Positions 16,828-25,995 of a stretch of DNA of 64,000 nt are shown one piece after another. Made by a program: the position numbers and the translations under genes. The notes below the pieces were generated by a model. The model saw nothing but the letters and a program-made list of their open reading frames with translations. It was not told the DNA's origin and did no database searches. The stretch spans positions 186,001 to 250,000 of the forward strand of contig CAZVQW010000001.1 of assembly GCA_964629475.1 (NCBI GenBank), read 5' to 3'. How positions within the stretch are numbered: position 1 is the first letter of the stretch; the number at the start of each line of letters is the position of its first letter. The stretch is from SMWD01 sp964629475 (GTDB lineage: Bacteria > Pseudomonadota > Gammaproteobacteria > Steroidobacterales > GCA-2729495).

Positions 16828-18699
16828 CTACCGAAATATCGGCTGCACGGGTGCCTCCAGCCCGGTTTCCTGCTTGCAACTGGCGCGAAGCTCTTCGATC
16901 GACGGGCCAAAATTGAAGGTCGGGATTTCGTCGCCACGATCCTTACTCATCTGCTCGCGTAGTGCATTGGTTGCCGTTTCGTCCACAGCACCGCCGCTGA
17001 TGATGACACCGTAGTCTTTGGCACCCTCAACCGTGGCAAGCTGACGCTTAACGTCCGCAAGCACCAGGGCAGGGTCACGCTCGAGCGGATCGCCCCAGCC
17101 GCCACCGCCCCACGTATTGAAGTAGAGCAGATCACCGGCATTGACTTTGATACCGTCACATTTCGATGGCAGCCATTCTTCGCTGCCATCGGTTCTCACT
17201 AGTTTCTTCGTCGAACGCATGCCGGTCTGACCACCGAGCACACCCCAGGGGTAAGTCAGCCAGCGCTCGTCATGAATGGCAATTTCCCCATCCGCCAGTA
17301 AGCAGTATGCGACGCTCAGGCCATTACCACCACGATGCAGTCCGGCACCACCGGAATCAGGAATGGTCTCATATCGCTCAATTCGCAGCGGAAAGTACGA
17401 CTCGATGAACTCATTCGGCACGTTGGTGAACCCGGGCCACAATGAGTGTCCATCGGCACCGTCACCGGCCGGCCGGCCGGGGATACCACCAAAGCCGATC
17501 TGAAACAGTTGGAACCACTCGCCATTCTTGCCTTCCCGGTTGTCGTAGCCCGAGTAAAACAGGTGCGGCGAATCCGAGAAGCCAGCTGCATTTAGCATCT
17601 GCTCGGGCGCACCGGCACCCAGCAAGGCCCCGAGAACATCGAACAGCCGTCCCAGTGCATGAGTACGCCCTGAAAGCGCCGCAGGGAACTTCGGCTTAAG
17701 CAACGTGCCGTCAGGTATCCGCACATCCACGAGGTCATAGAAGCCGTCGTTGAACACGATATGCGGGTCCACGACGTTGATTGTGAATGAGCCGAAGAAC
17801 ATCTTGAACATATCTTCGTTCAAATAGAAGTTCACGGAACTCTGAGCCTGCGGATCGGTACCGTCAAAATCAAAAATAGCAACGTCGCCTTCACGCCACA
17901 TCGTGCATTTGATCTTGTAAGGACCCATGCCCATACCGTCATCACAAATATAATCTTCGAATGTTCGCGGTTCTTCGGGGATGAAATTCTGAATGATGAA
18001 CTTCATCGCGTTGAAGTTACGTTCGAGCATGATATCCATGGCACTGAACAGGATATCGTCACCAAAGCGATCCGCCATTTCGACACAGCGACGACCGGCT
18101 GTTTTGCAGGCGGCAACCAGTGCATTCAAATCAAAGCGGTTCCATTGAGACGTCCGAACGTTATGCAGGATTAACTCCAGGACATCGCTTTGCAGTTCGC
18201 CTTTCTTGTATAACTTGGTCGGCGGGATGCGAATACCTTCCTGGTAGATCGTGGTCGCCTTGATCGGTATAGAACCCGGCACCATACCGCCGTTATCGGA
18301 CATATGACCGAACATTGCCGTCCATGCGATATGCCGACCGTCCTTGAACACCGGCATCAGTACGATCCAGTCAGGCAGGTGCGACACGGCCGCGTTGCAC
18401 ATATACGGGTCATTGGTCAGGATGATGTCGCCTTCCTCGATCTCGGCGTCATAAGCCTCCATGAACGGCCCGATAAAGGAACCGAACTGGCCGACGACCA
18501 TCTTGCCTTCCTTGTTCGCAATCATCGGAAAACAGTCACCCTGCTCGCGGATACCCGGCGACATCGCCGTGCGGAACAATACGGCATCCATCTCGATGCG
18601 CGCATTCTTCAGCGCATTTTCGATAATGTCGGCGGTCACGCCCTCGACATCGATCTTTTTGAGAGGAGTGTCATTCGTTTCAATAATTCTTGCAGTCAT
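16828..18699 (-). CDS. hyuB: Hydantoinase B/oxoprolinase-family subunit
   Basis: A 623-residue HyuB homologue (hydantoinase B/5-oxoprolinase B, acetone carboxylase alpha-like). It begins with the TADIIENALKNARIEMDAVLFRTAMSP region and has the family segments GDIILTNDPYMC near 92-103, HIAWTAMFGHMSDNGGMVPGS near 128 and a late GGAGLHRGGNGLSVAY, LYFNTWGGGGWGDPLERDP. With HyuA it forms an ATP-dependent enzyme that opens hydantoin-like or lactam rings, or carboxylates ketones in related members. A GAGAGGAAAG ribosome site precedes the ATG. It begins 16 bp after hyuA, so they are one transcript. No racemase or carbamoylase gene is nearby, so classic hydantoin use is not proved. Confidence 0.9.
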   Translation of the reverse strand: MTARIIETNDTPLKKIDVEGVTADIIENALKNARIEMDAVLFRTAMSPGIREQGDCFPMIANKEGKMVVGQFGSFIGPFMEAYDAEIEEGDIILTNDPYMCNAAVSHLPDWIVLMPVFKDGRHIAWTAMFGHMSDNGGMVPGSIPIKATTIYQEGIRIPPTKLYKKGELQSDVLELILHNVRTSQWNRFDLNALVAACKTAGRRCVEMADRFGDDILFSAMDIMLERNFNAMKFIIQNFIPEEPRTFEDYICDDGMGMGPYKIKCTMWREGDVAIFDFDGTDPQAQSSVNFYLNEDMFKMFFGSFTINVVDPHIVFNDGFYDLVDVRIPDGTLLKPKFPAALSGRTHALGRLFDVLGALLGAGAPEQMLNAAGFSDSPHLFYSGYDNREGKNGEWFQLFQIGFGGIPGRPAGDGADGHSLWPGFTNVPNEFIESYFPLRIERYETIPDSGGAGLHRGGNGLSVAYCLLADGEIAIHDERWLTYPWGVLGGQTGMRSTKKLVRTDGSEEWLPSKCDGIKVNAGDLLYFNTWGGGGWGDPLERDPALVLADVKRQLATVEGAKDYGVIISGGAVDETATNALREQMSKDRGDEIPTFNFGPSIEELRASCKQETGLEAPVQPIFR

Positions 18700-18715
18700 T
18701 GTACTTTCCTCTCTC

Positions 18716-20776
18716 TTACTTGCTCGGGTTGATCAGCAGGTTGCCGATCTTGTCGACCTTGGCTTCATGCCCAGGCAGGATGACCGTCGTCGAATCCATC
18801 TCCATGACAATAGATGGCCCCGGTACGACAATACCCGCGTGCAGCTTGGTACGGTCATAGAGTGGCGCGTCGTGCCATGCACCTTCGTAGTAAAACCTGG
18901 ATTCGTGAACGATGCAGTCCTTCAGTTCCGCATCCGTGGAACCGACGGATCGTGCTGCAACGTCTTTGGCCCGGGCTTTCACGACCGCACGAATCATCAG
19001 AATCTCGTGCCCGTCACTCAGCTTGAAGCTGAACAGCTGATCGTGCTCGGCATCGAACTGATCAGTGATGACCGCCACGCCCTGCGCCTTCAGCTGTTCT
19101 TCGGTGAAGTCCAGCGTGATTTCGAAAGCCTGGCCGGCATAACGAATGTCTGCCTGGTAGACAACCTCGAGCTCTTCCTTCGGGATACCGTCGGCGATCA
19201 ACGACTCGGCGGCGCGATCCTGCAGGGCCTTAAGGTCCTCCAGCAGTTGCTGCTTCGTGGTGTCTTCGGCTAACTTGATGTAAGTACGGGTCGCCTCATC
19301 CTGGACCGTCGTCGTCGCATCGCCGTAGGCGCACAGCACACCCGGACCAGGCGGGATAATGACCGGCCAGGCGTCGGACAGGATACCCATCGCATTCGCA
19401 TGCAATGGGCCGGCCCCGCCAAAGCAGACCAGCGCAAAGTCGCGCGGATCGTAACCCTGCTCGACCGATACCAGACGCAATGCGCCGAACATGGCCTCGT
19501 TAACAACCTTGATGATGCCCTCCGCCGCTTCCAGCGCATCGATATTCAATGCATCCGCAATCGTCTGTACGGACTTATCGGCTGCTTCCTTGGAAATTTC
19601 CATCTTGCCACCCAGCTGCACATCGGAAGGCAGATATCCGAGCGACACGTTGGCATCACATACAGTGGGCCTGTCGCCGCCTTTCATGTAAGCAGCGGGT
19701 CCCGGCACGGCGCCGGCAGATTCAGGACCGACACGCAGCGCTCCGGTCAGTTCCGGCACAAAGGCAATGGAACCACCCCCGGCTCCGACCGTGCGCACGT
19801 CAACCGATGGCGCACGTACCTTAACGTCGCCGACGAAAGTCTCACGTCGGACGCGGGCTTTTGAGTCCTGGATCATCGCGACATCCGTTGACGTGCCACC
19901 CATATCGAAAGTCAGAATGTCGTCGTAGCCGGCGCGACTGCAAAAATAGATAGCACCGGTTACGCCGCCAGCCGGACCGGACATTAGCATGTTGACCGGC
20001 GAATCGGCCGCCGCACGGCCCGAAGCCAGGCCGCCATCGCTGCGCAGGAGCGACAGCAGCAGATCATCGCCCATGCGTTCATTGAGCGCCGACTGCAGAT
20101 TATCGATATACAACTGCATTTCGGGGCGCACGTACGAGTTCATGACCGTCGTCTCGGTCCGTTCGTATTCCTGCATCTCCGGCACGACCTCACTAGAGAC
20201 CGAGATCGCCGTATCACTGAAAACTTCTCGGGCGATTGCCGCAGCCTTTTGTTCATGTTCGGGGTTTATATAGGCATTCACGAAACAGATGGTCAATGCC
20301 TCGACTTCTCCGGTTGCCTTCAATGACTCGAGATCTTTACGAAGCGCTTCGCCGTCCAGTTCACGGACAATCTCGCCCGTGGCGCCGATGCGCTCGTGTG
20401 CACCGATCGTGAGTTCGAGTGGCGCGAGCAGCGGGTTTTTATTAAATGTCACCCAGCCGCCGAGACCACCCGGACAGAATGAACGCGCCACCTGCAGGGT
20501 CTGCTCATAGCCTTGCGTCGTCACGAGACCGACCTTTGCACCCCGTCCTTGCAACACTGCGTTGGTTGCCACAGTCGTGCCATGCATCACACGCTGGATC
20601 TTCTTCGGATCAACACCTGATTCATCACAAATTCGGGCGACGCCGTTCAGAACGCCGATGGATGAATCTTCCGGTGTCGAAGGAACTTTGGCGGTAAATG
20701 TTTCGCCGGTTTCTTCGCTGATTAAGAGCAGGTCGGTAAACGTGCCGCCGACATCCACACCAAGACGGTAACTCAT
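18716..20776 (-). CDS. hyuA: Hydantoinase A/oxoprolinase-family ATPase subunit
   Basis: A 686-residue HyuA homologue. The N-terminal actin-like ATPase begins with YRLGVDVGGTFTDLLLI at 3-19, then HGTTVATNAVLQGRGAKVGLVTT near 65-87. The middle part has TVMNSYVRPEM, LLSLLRSDGG, the SGPAGGVTGAIYFC segment near 263 and FDMGGTSTDVAMI near 288, all family signatures. It supplies ATP-driven activation of the substrate for the HyuAB complex in the cytoplasm. It is first in the hyuA-hyuB operon, with a GAAGGTGAAACC site before the ATG. In its context (CoA-transferase, HMG-CoA-lyase homologue) a role in organic acid breakdown is inferred. Confidence 0.9.
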   Translation of the reverse strand: MSYRLGVDVGGTFTDLLLISEETGETFTAKVPSTPEDSSIGVLNGVARICDESGVDPKKIQRVMHGTTVATNAVLQGRGAKVGLVTTQGYEQTLQVARSFCPGGLGGWVTFNKNPLLAPLELTIGAHERIGATGEIVRELDGEALRKDLESLKATGEVEALTICFVNAYINPEHEQKAAAIAREVFSDTAISVSSEVVPEMQEYERTETTVMNSYVRPEMQLYIDNLQSALNERMGDDLLLSLLRSDGGLASGRAAADSPVNMLMSGPAGGVTGAIYFCSRAGYDDILTFDMGGTSTDVAMIQDSKARVRRETFVGDVKVRAPSVDVRTVGAGGGSIAFVPELTGALRVGPESAGAVPGPAAYMKGGDRPTVCDANVSLGYLPSDVQLGGKMEISKEAADKSVQTIADALNIDALEAAEGIIKVVNEAMFGALRLVSVEQGYDPRDFALVCFGGAGPLHANAMGILSDAWPVIIPPGPGVLCAYGDATTTVQDEATRTYIKLAEDTTKQQLLEDLKALQDRAAESLIADGIPKEELEVVYQADIRYAGQAFEITLDFTEEQLKAQGVAVITDQFDAEHDQLFSFKLSDGHEILMIRAVVKARAKDVAARSVGSTDAELKDCIVHESRFYYEGAWHDAPLYDRTKLHAGIVVPGPSIVMEMDSTTVILPGHEAKVDKIGNLLINPSK

Positions 20777-20935
20777 GGTTTCACCTTCAAATTATTTTCT
20801 ATAAATCAAATCAAATCACTGCCGTGGATACAGGATCCGGCAGTCAACACATGTCTCATAATGGGAGGTGTGATGAATTCAAAAAATAGCCTACCAATCC
20901 GGCACTCGAAGAATTCAGCACTTATCTTAAGTTTA

Positions 20936-21868
20936 CTAGCTGGCTTGCCTGTATTGCTCGGCTACCTGCGGGAAAATGCCTGCTTTGGGCAACATTGCCG
21001 GCACTCCCCGCCCGAGTTGCTCCTGCAACCAGACGCTGGTTTCGATTATTTTCTCCAATGACACTCCGGTCTCAACGCCGGATCGCTCAAACATATATAA
21101 CAAATCGTCGGTTGGGATGTTACCCGTCGCGGCCGGTGCAAACGGGCAACCGCCAATTCCGCCAATACTCGCATCAATAGAAGCCACACCGGCATCCAGC
21201 GCGGCCTGCGCATTGGCCAGGCCGGTATTGCGTGTATTGTGTAAATGGCAACGGATCGGCAGATGCGGCACACGCTCTCGTATTGCGCCGATCATCTCGG
21301 TGACCTGGTTCGGTACGGCAACGCCGATGCTGTCGGCAATGCCCAGTTCGATCGGCTCAACCTCGGCCACCTGCTCGACGATGTCCAGCACATTCTGCAG
21401 CGGCACCTCGCCCTCGAACGGACAGCCGAATGCGGAAGACACCATGACGTTGGCTCGAATACCCGCCTCCCTGGCATCTCTGGCAATCTCGAGCCAGGCC
21501 TTGATCGAGTCACTCGTCGACACACCCTGGTTGCGTCGGTTATAGGTATCGCTGGCGACGACCGCCATGCCGATTTCATCGATATTGACATCGCGCGCCC
21601 GCTCGAACCCGCGCCGATTCAATACCAGGCCGATATAGGTCACATCATCTCTGCCTGGCAGACTGCGAATGACATCTTCGGCATCGGCCATCTGCGGGAC
21701 ACGCTTGGGATGCACGAAACTCGTGACTTCCAGTCGCCTGATACCGGCGTCGATCGCCCGTGAGATAAACTCAATCTTGGCCGCCGTGGACAGGATTTCC
21801 GGCTCGCTTTGCAGGCCGTCGCGAGGGCCGACCTCGATGATGGAAACTTTGCGGGGGACTTCGGTCAT
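20936..21868 (-). CDS. Hydroxymethylglutaryl-CoA lyase-like enzyme
   Basis: A 310-residue DRE-TIM metallolyase. VSIIEVGPRDGLQSEPE near 8-24 has the metal-binding Arg-Asp, the two-His metal site is in CHLHNTRNTGLANA near 232, and SIGGIGGCPFAPAATGN near 262-278 matches the HMG-CoA lyase signature with its active-site Cys. Members cleave HMG-CoA to acetyl-CoA and acetoacetate, or cleave related 3-hydroxy acyl-CoAs. The start is the ATG at 21868; the TTG at 21874 only adds two residues. It is separated by 159 bp from hyuA and is divergent from the CoA-transferase gene, which could supply its CoA thioester. Confidence 0.85.
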   Translation of the reverse strand: MTEVPRKVSIIEVGPRDGLQSEPEILSTAAKIEFISRAIDAGIRRLEVTSFVHPKRVPQMADAEDVIRSLPGRDDVTYIGLVLNRRGFERARDVNIDEIGMAVVASDTYNRRNQGVSTSDSIKAWLEIARDAREAGIRANVMVSSAFGCPFEGEVPLQNVLDIVEQVAEVEPIELGIADSIGVAVPNQVTEMIGAIRERVPHLPIRCHLHNTRNTGLANAQAALDAGVASIDASIGGIGGCPFAPAATGNIPTDDLLYMFERSGVETGVSLEKIIETSVWLQEQLGRGVPAMLPKAGIFPQVAEQYRQAS

Positions 21869-22065
21869 TACCAACTTGCAGACAGGTTAAAGGAACTTAT
21901 TCTATACTATCCGCCGCACGGGTCGAAACATTCATTTGTACTTCAACACCGACGCGACACCATGCATATTCGGCTTTTTCGCCACGGAATCTACCCGTCT
22001 GACGGGTCCGGTCACGTGCGGACGGTTGATGTGTAACTGACTGATTCTTGGAAAGGAACCACCGA

Positions 22066-23280
22066 ATGACAACGGACGTAAAACCCAATACCGGCCCACT
22101 TGCCGATCTTCGCATCATCGAGATGGGAACTTTACTGGCAGGCCCATTCTGCGGCCAACTGATGGGCGATTTTGGCGCAGAGGTCATCAAAGTCGAACCG
22201 CCGGGCAAGGGAGACCCAATGCGTGAGTGGGGTCAGGAGAAATCTCACGGCATGTCGCTATGGTGGCCGGTCATCGCCCGCAACAAGAAATCTGTGACAC
22301 TGAATCTTCGTGAGGATGAGGGCCAGGCCATTGCCCGCGAACTCATTTCGAAAGCTGACTTCCTGCTCGAGAATTTCCGCCCGGGCACCATGGAACGCTG
22401 GAACATGTCCTACGAGGAGCTCAAGGAAATTAATCCCGGGCTGATTATGATTCGGGTCTCGGGATTCGGCCAAACCGGACCCTACTCCAGGCGAGCCGGC
22501 TTCGGCGCCGTCGGTGAGTCGATGGGTGGGCTGCGCTATGTCTGTGGCGACCCGTCTACACCGCCGAGCCGCATGGGTATCAGCATCGGGGACTCACTCG
22601 CTGCCACGTTTGCGTGTATCGGCGCACTTACCGCATTGCACCACCGTGAACGCACCGGCGAGGGACAGGTTGTCGACTCGGCCATCTATGAAGCCGTGCT
22701 GAATATGATGGAGTCGCTGATCACCGAATATGATCATGCAGGGTACATCCGTGAACGACAGGGATCGATTCTGCCGAATGTCGCGCCGTCAAATGTGTAT
22801 CCGACCAAAGACAGCAACATGATCCTGATCGCTGCTAACCAGGATACGGTCTTCAAACGGTTGACCGAGGCGATGAACCGACCGGATCTGGCCGAGGATG
22901 AAAAATACCGAACACACTCTGCTCGCGGCGCGAACCAGGCCGAGCTCGATCAAATCGTCAGCGAGTGGACCATGACAATCGATGCAGTGGAACTTGAAGA
23001 CATGATGTCCGAGTTCGGTATCCCATCCGGCAAGATCTACCGTGCACCGGAGATGCTCGAAGACGCACATTTCAAAGCACGTGAAGCTATCATCAAAACG
23101 CAGCACCCCAAATTTGGTGAACTAATGATGCAGAACGTCGCACCAAAACTGTCGGCCACGCCGGGTTCGATTCGCCTGCCCGGCCCAACCCTTGGTCAAC
23201 ATAATGAAGAAATCTATCGGAATGTGTTGAACTACGATGATGACCGACTCGCAGCGTTAAGTGCCGCCGGCATTATCTGA
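22066..23280 (+). CDS. Type III CoA-transferase (CaiB/BaiF family)
   Basis: A 404-residue CaiB/BaiF-family enzyme, which moves CoA between two acids through an aspartyl-CoA intermediate. Family segments visible are LADLRIIEMGTLLAGPFCGQ near 13-30, EVIKVEPPGKGDPMREWG, VTLNLREDEG, LLENFRPGTMERW near 105, and GISIGDSLAATFACIGALTAL near 172, which contains the candidate catalytic Asp, followed by GEGQVVDSAIYEA. I start at the ATG at 22066 behind AAAGGAA; a TTG at 22048 is unlikely. The next gene begins 16 bp after its stop. It probably activates the acid used by the lyase-like enzyme encoded divergently. Confidence 0.9.
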   Translation: MTTDVKPNTGPLADLRIIEMGTLLAGPFCGQLMGDFGAEVIKVEPPGKGDPMREWGQEKSHGMSLWWPVIARNKKSVTLNLREDEGQAIARELISKADFLLENFRPGTMERWNMSYEELKEINPGLIMIRVSGFGQTGPYSRRAGFGAVGESMGGLRYVCGDPSTPPSRMGISIGDSLAATFACIGALTALHHRERTGEGQVVDSAIYEAVLNMMESLITEYDHAGYIRERQGSILPNVAPSNVYPTKDSNMILIAANQDTVFKRLTEAMNRPDLAEDEKYRTHSARGANQAELDQIVSEWTMTIDAVELEDMMSEFGIPSGKIYRAPEMLEDAHFKAREAIIKTQHPKFGELMMQNVAPKLSATPGSIRLPGPTLGQHNEEIYRNVLNYDDDRLAALSAAGII

Positions 23281-23296
23281 TTGTGATCTTGGGAAT

Positions 23297-24199
23297 ATGA
23301 GCGAAGTCGGCACACAGCCCGGATCCCTGGGTCCGATTGCCTGCATCACGGTAACCGTTCCGGATCTCGCCGCTGTCGAGGAAGCCTACACCGGTTACCT
23401 GGGCCATCGCGTCGCCGGCCGCGGAACCGTCAGCACCGAGCTCGCTGCGCTTTGGCAAGCGCCGGCCATGGCGGAGAAACCATACGTATTGCTAAGCCCT
23501 GTCGCTGGTGATGAATGTGTGTTTCGGTTTATTGAAAGTGACACCGATCCGGACTACGTACCATTTTCTACATTTGGCTGGAACGCAGCCGAAATCATGG
23601 TCGAGAATGTCGATGCGATAGCGCAAACTTTTGCCGACTCACCTTTTGAAGTGGTCGGAGAACCGCAGAACCTGTCATTTACCGATGATATTCGCGCCAT
23701 GCAGATTCTCGGCCCCGGCAAGGAGTTACTCTACCTGACAGAATTCAAGAAACAAATTCCCGGTCTGGACACGCCCATTGCGCGCTGCCCTGTCGACCGT
23801 GTTTTCATCGTCATCCTCGGTGGTCCTTCGATGCAGAACCTGCAGTCGTTTTTCGGCAACGTGTTCTGCGTCCCGGGTGCCGACCCGGTAGAATCGCGGG
23901 TCAAGGGCATGTCTGCCGCATTCGGCAACTCACCAGAACACAAATACCCAATTGCCGCTCTGCCCCTGGCCGGCCAGACGCTGATCGAGGTCGATGAAAT
24001 GCCAGCGCAAGCCACGACCAGGCCCTGCCGCGACGGCTATCTGCCCGCCGGAATTTCGATCGTCAGTTTCATCGCACACGGCATTGATGCACGCGATGCG
24101 TTGCCGGCCGATCACGATGAAGCACCGTATCGAACAAGCGAACATATTAGTTGCAATGTTGGCTCAGCCGGTGAGCTGATCGAAATTCTGCATGCCTGA
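23297..24199 (+). CDS. VOC-superfamily (glyoxalase/dioxygenase fold) protein
   Basis: A 300-residue protein that reads as two VOC modules, with IACITVTVPDLAAVEEAYTG near 14-32 starting the first and VDRVFIVILGGPSMQNLQSF near 163 starting the second. VOC enzymes use paired beta-alpha-beta-beta-beta units to hold a metal. Here the first metal His, normally in the opening strand of a module, is not present in either module (Cys or Val instead), so metal binding is doubtful. The start may be ATG 23297 or GTG 23261, which would overlap the CoA-transferase gene. It overlaps the next gene by 8 bp, so it is part of this operon. The substrate is unknown. Confidence 0.7.
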   Translation: MSEVGTQPGSLGPIACITVTVPDLAAVEEAYTGYLGHRVAGRGTVSTELAALWQAPAMAEKPYVLLSPVAGDECVFRFIESDTDPDYVPFSTFGWNAAEIMVENVDAIAQTFADSPFEVVGEPQNLSFTDDIRAMQILGPGKELLYLTEFKKQIPGLDTPIARCPVDRVFIVILGGPSMQNLQSFFGNVFCVPGADPVESRVKGMSAAFGNSPEHKYPIAALPLAGQTLIEVDEMPAQATTRPCRDGYLPAGISIVSFIAHGIDARDALPADHDEAPYRTSEHISCNVGSAGELIEILHA

Positions 24200-25016
24200 C
24201 ACCTCGGGGCTGCTCTGGTTAATTCCCCTGCTCGGATTAGCCGGGATTATCGCCGGCATTCTTGCCGGTTTGCTCGGTGTCGGCGGCGGCATCGTTATCG
24301 TGCCGGTCCTTTACCACGTATTCCGTTATCTCGGTATTGAAGCCGAGATTCTCATGCACCTGGCTGTCGGCACATCGCTCGCGACGATTATTCCGACAAG
24401 CATCCGCTCATTGCTGGCGCACCATCGCAGAGGCTCATTTGATGCCACACTGTTTCGACTCTGGGTACCAGGTATTTTTATTGGTGCAATTCTCGGCACC
24501 TGGCTCGCCAATCTCGTTGAGTTTACAGTCCTGGCGTCGGTGTTCGCGATCGTAGCATTCTGCGTAGCACTACACATGGCGTTCGGCGACAAGAACCTGC
24601 AACTTGTACCGCTACCGACAGGCGGAATCGGCAAGGCAAGCGTGGCCGGAAGTGTCGGGATATTGTCGGCCATGATGGGTATCGGTGGTGGCACATTGAG
24701 CGTGCCGATCATGACGCTGTTCGGGGTTCCTATACACCGCGCCGTAGGCACGGCCGCCGGCCTCGGCACGGTAATTGCCGTTCCCGCTGCAATCGGATTC
24801 ATGCTGGGTGGAAGATACGCACCCGGATTACCACCGTTCAGTATCGGTTACGTTAACTGGCTCGGTTTTTTCCTGATCGTTCCAACTACCATTCTTGCCG
24901 TGCCGCTGGGGGCACGTCTGTCACATGCCCTGGATCCCGAACCCTTGCGCAAGGTGTTCGCCTTGTTTCTCGGCATCACGGCAGTCAGGATGTTCTGGGA
25001 CGTTCTGGTGCTATGA
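24192..25016 (+). CDS. TauE/SafE-family sulfite/organic acid permease
   Basis: A 274-residue membrane protein with about eight helices. Two internal repeats each carry a glycine-rich segment: AGLLGVGGGIVIVPVL near 25-40 and SAMMGIGGGTLSVPIM near 158-173, the signature of the TauE/SafE (DUF81) family of anion exporters and importers (sulfoacetate, sulfite, and possibly other acids). The start ATG overlaps the VOC gene stop by 8 bp, so it is the last gene of the CoA-transferase operon. It may bring in the acid that is catabolised by this cluster, or export a product. A REP palindrome lies 11 bp after the stop. Confidence 0.88.
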   Translation: MPDTSGLLWLIPLLGLAGIIAGILAGLLGVGGGIVIVPVLYHVFRYLGIEAEILMHLAVGTSLATIIPTSIRSLLAHHRRGSFDATLFRLWVPGIFIGAILGTWLANLVEFTVLASVFAIVAFCVALHMAFGDKNLQLVPLPTGGIGKASVAGSVGILSAMMGIGGGTLSVPIMTLFGVPIHRAVGTAAGLGTVIAVPAAIGFMLGGRYAPGLPPFSIGYVNWLGFFLIVPTTILAVPLGARLSHALDPEPLRKVFALFLGITAVRMFWDVLVL

Positions 25017-25026
25017 CTGTTCGACC

Positions 25027-25084
25027 GGAGCGGCTTCCAGCCGCGATTGGGTAGCGTAGCCTGATCGCGGCTGGAAGCCGCTCC
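25027..25084. repeat. REP-like palindrome, copy 2
   Basis: Arms GGAGCGGCTTCCAGCCGCGAT and its reverse complement ending GGAAGCCGCTCC, with a 17-base spacer, between the convergent TauE/SafE and FAH-fold genes. The right arm continues as CCTACGACATTG, which matches the sequence reconstructed across the IS110 insertion at copy 4, so this is an uninterrupted version of that target site. Confidence 0.85.
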
Positions 25085-25099
25085 TACGACATTGTTCGC

Positions 25100-25969
25100 T
25101 TACCCGATCGTCACATCCAGCTCGATCAGGCCCGGGCAGGCGACACAGAATCGATCGCCCGGACGAAGTTTTCTTGGTGTGCCCGCATCATCTGCAGCAG
25201 GTCCGAACGCGACCAGATCACCGGGACGAAATCCATAGCGCTGCGACAAGCCCGCCAGCAAACGCCCCCCTTCGTTACCCTCCGGCCACAGGCTGCCCGA
25301 ACCGACCTCTACGTTGTTGATGCGGATACTTGCCACCGCATCACCCGGATCACGAATTTCATCGCGAGTCAGGATTGCCGGACCGATTGGGCTGGCGCCT
25401 GGAAACTGCCGGGACTCTATATGCTTGTTTCGTGCCGTTTCGCCTGACGCAACACCCGGCTCCTGACCACACAAATCAATCAACAGTGTATAACCGGCGA
25501 TCGCCTCGTCTGCTTCAGCCTCACTCGCTTTAAAAATCTGGCGCCCAATCACCAGAGCAAGCATCGGAATACCCCAAAGGTGATCGATATTGGCCGAGGG
25601 AATAGTGACGGTTGCGGCACTGCCGACTGCCGCGTTCGGGCTCTTTATAAAACCGGCCCCATCAGGATCGATGATCAACACGAGACCGGGCCTGCGAACG
25701 GGAGCCAGTAAAGCAGTCCCGGCATACGGTAACAGTGCACCAACCTGCAGTAACTGCTGCCGGTCGGCCTTTTCAGCTGCCGCGATGAGGCGTGCGATAC
25801 GATCAAGCCCATCTTTTCCGGACGCGATCACGCTGACCACCGAATGCGGGATCCACTGAGATTCCGCCAAAGTACTCGGTGCCGCCGCAAGATCAAGGAT
25901 ATCGCCGCTATCGAGCAATACTCCGGGCCGGCCGGTTACTTCACGAGAGTCGATCGTCAACAATTTCAT
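25100..25969 (-). CDS. Fumarylacetoacetate hydrolase-fold protein, metal ligands partly lost
   Basis: A 289-residue FAH-family protein. The fold is recognised from IPMLALVIGRQIFKASEAEADEAIAGYTLLIDL near 135-166 and SRQFPGASPIGPAILTRDEI near 188-207. In active FAH enzymes the first segment reads E-x-E followed by LA-x-x-IG and the two Glu bind the metal; here they are Ile and Met. The later Asp (LLIDL) is kept. A hydrolase or decarboxylase role is therefore uncertain, and it may be a binding protein or use another mechanism. It is transcribed leftward, convergent with the TauE/SafE gene, and sits 26 bp downstream of a ferredoxin gene. Confidence 0.72.
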   Translation of the reverse strand: MKLLTIDSREVTGRPGVLLDSGDILDLAAAPSTLAESQWIPHSVVSVIASGKDGLDRIARLIAAAEKADRQQLLQVGALLPYAGTALLAPVRRPGLVLIIDPDGAGFIKSPNAAVGSAATVTIPSANIDHLWGIPMLALVIGRQIFKASEAEADEAIAGYTLLIDLCGQEPGVASGETARNKHIESRQFPGASPIGPAILTRDEIRDPGDAVASIRINNVEVGSGSLWPEGNEGGRLLAGLSQRYGFRPGDLVAFGPAADDAGTPRKLRPGDRFCVACPGLIELDVTIG

Positions 25970-25995
25970 GCATCGTTCTCCGTCAAAGCGGTCGA

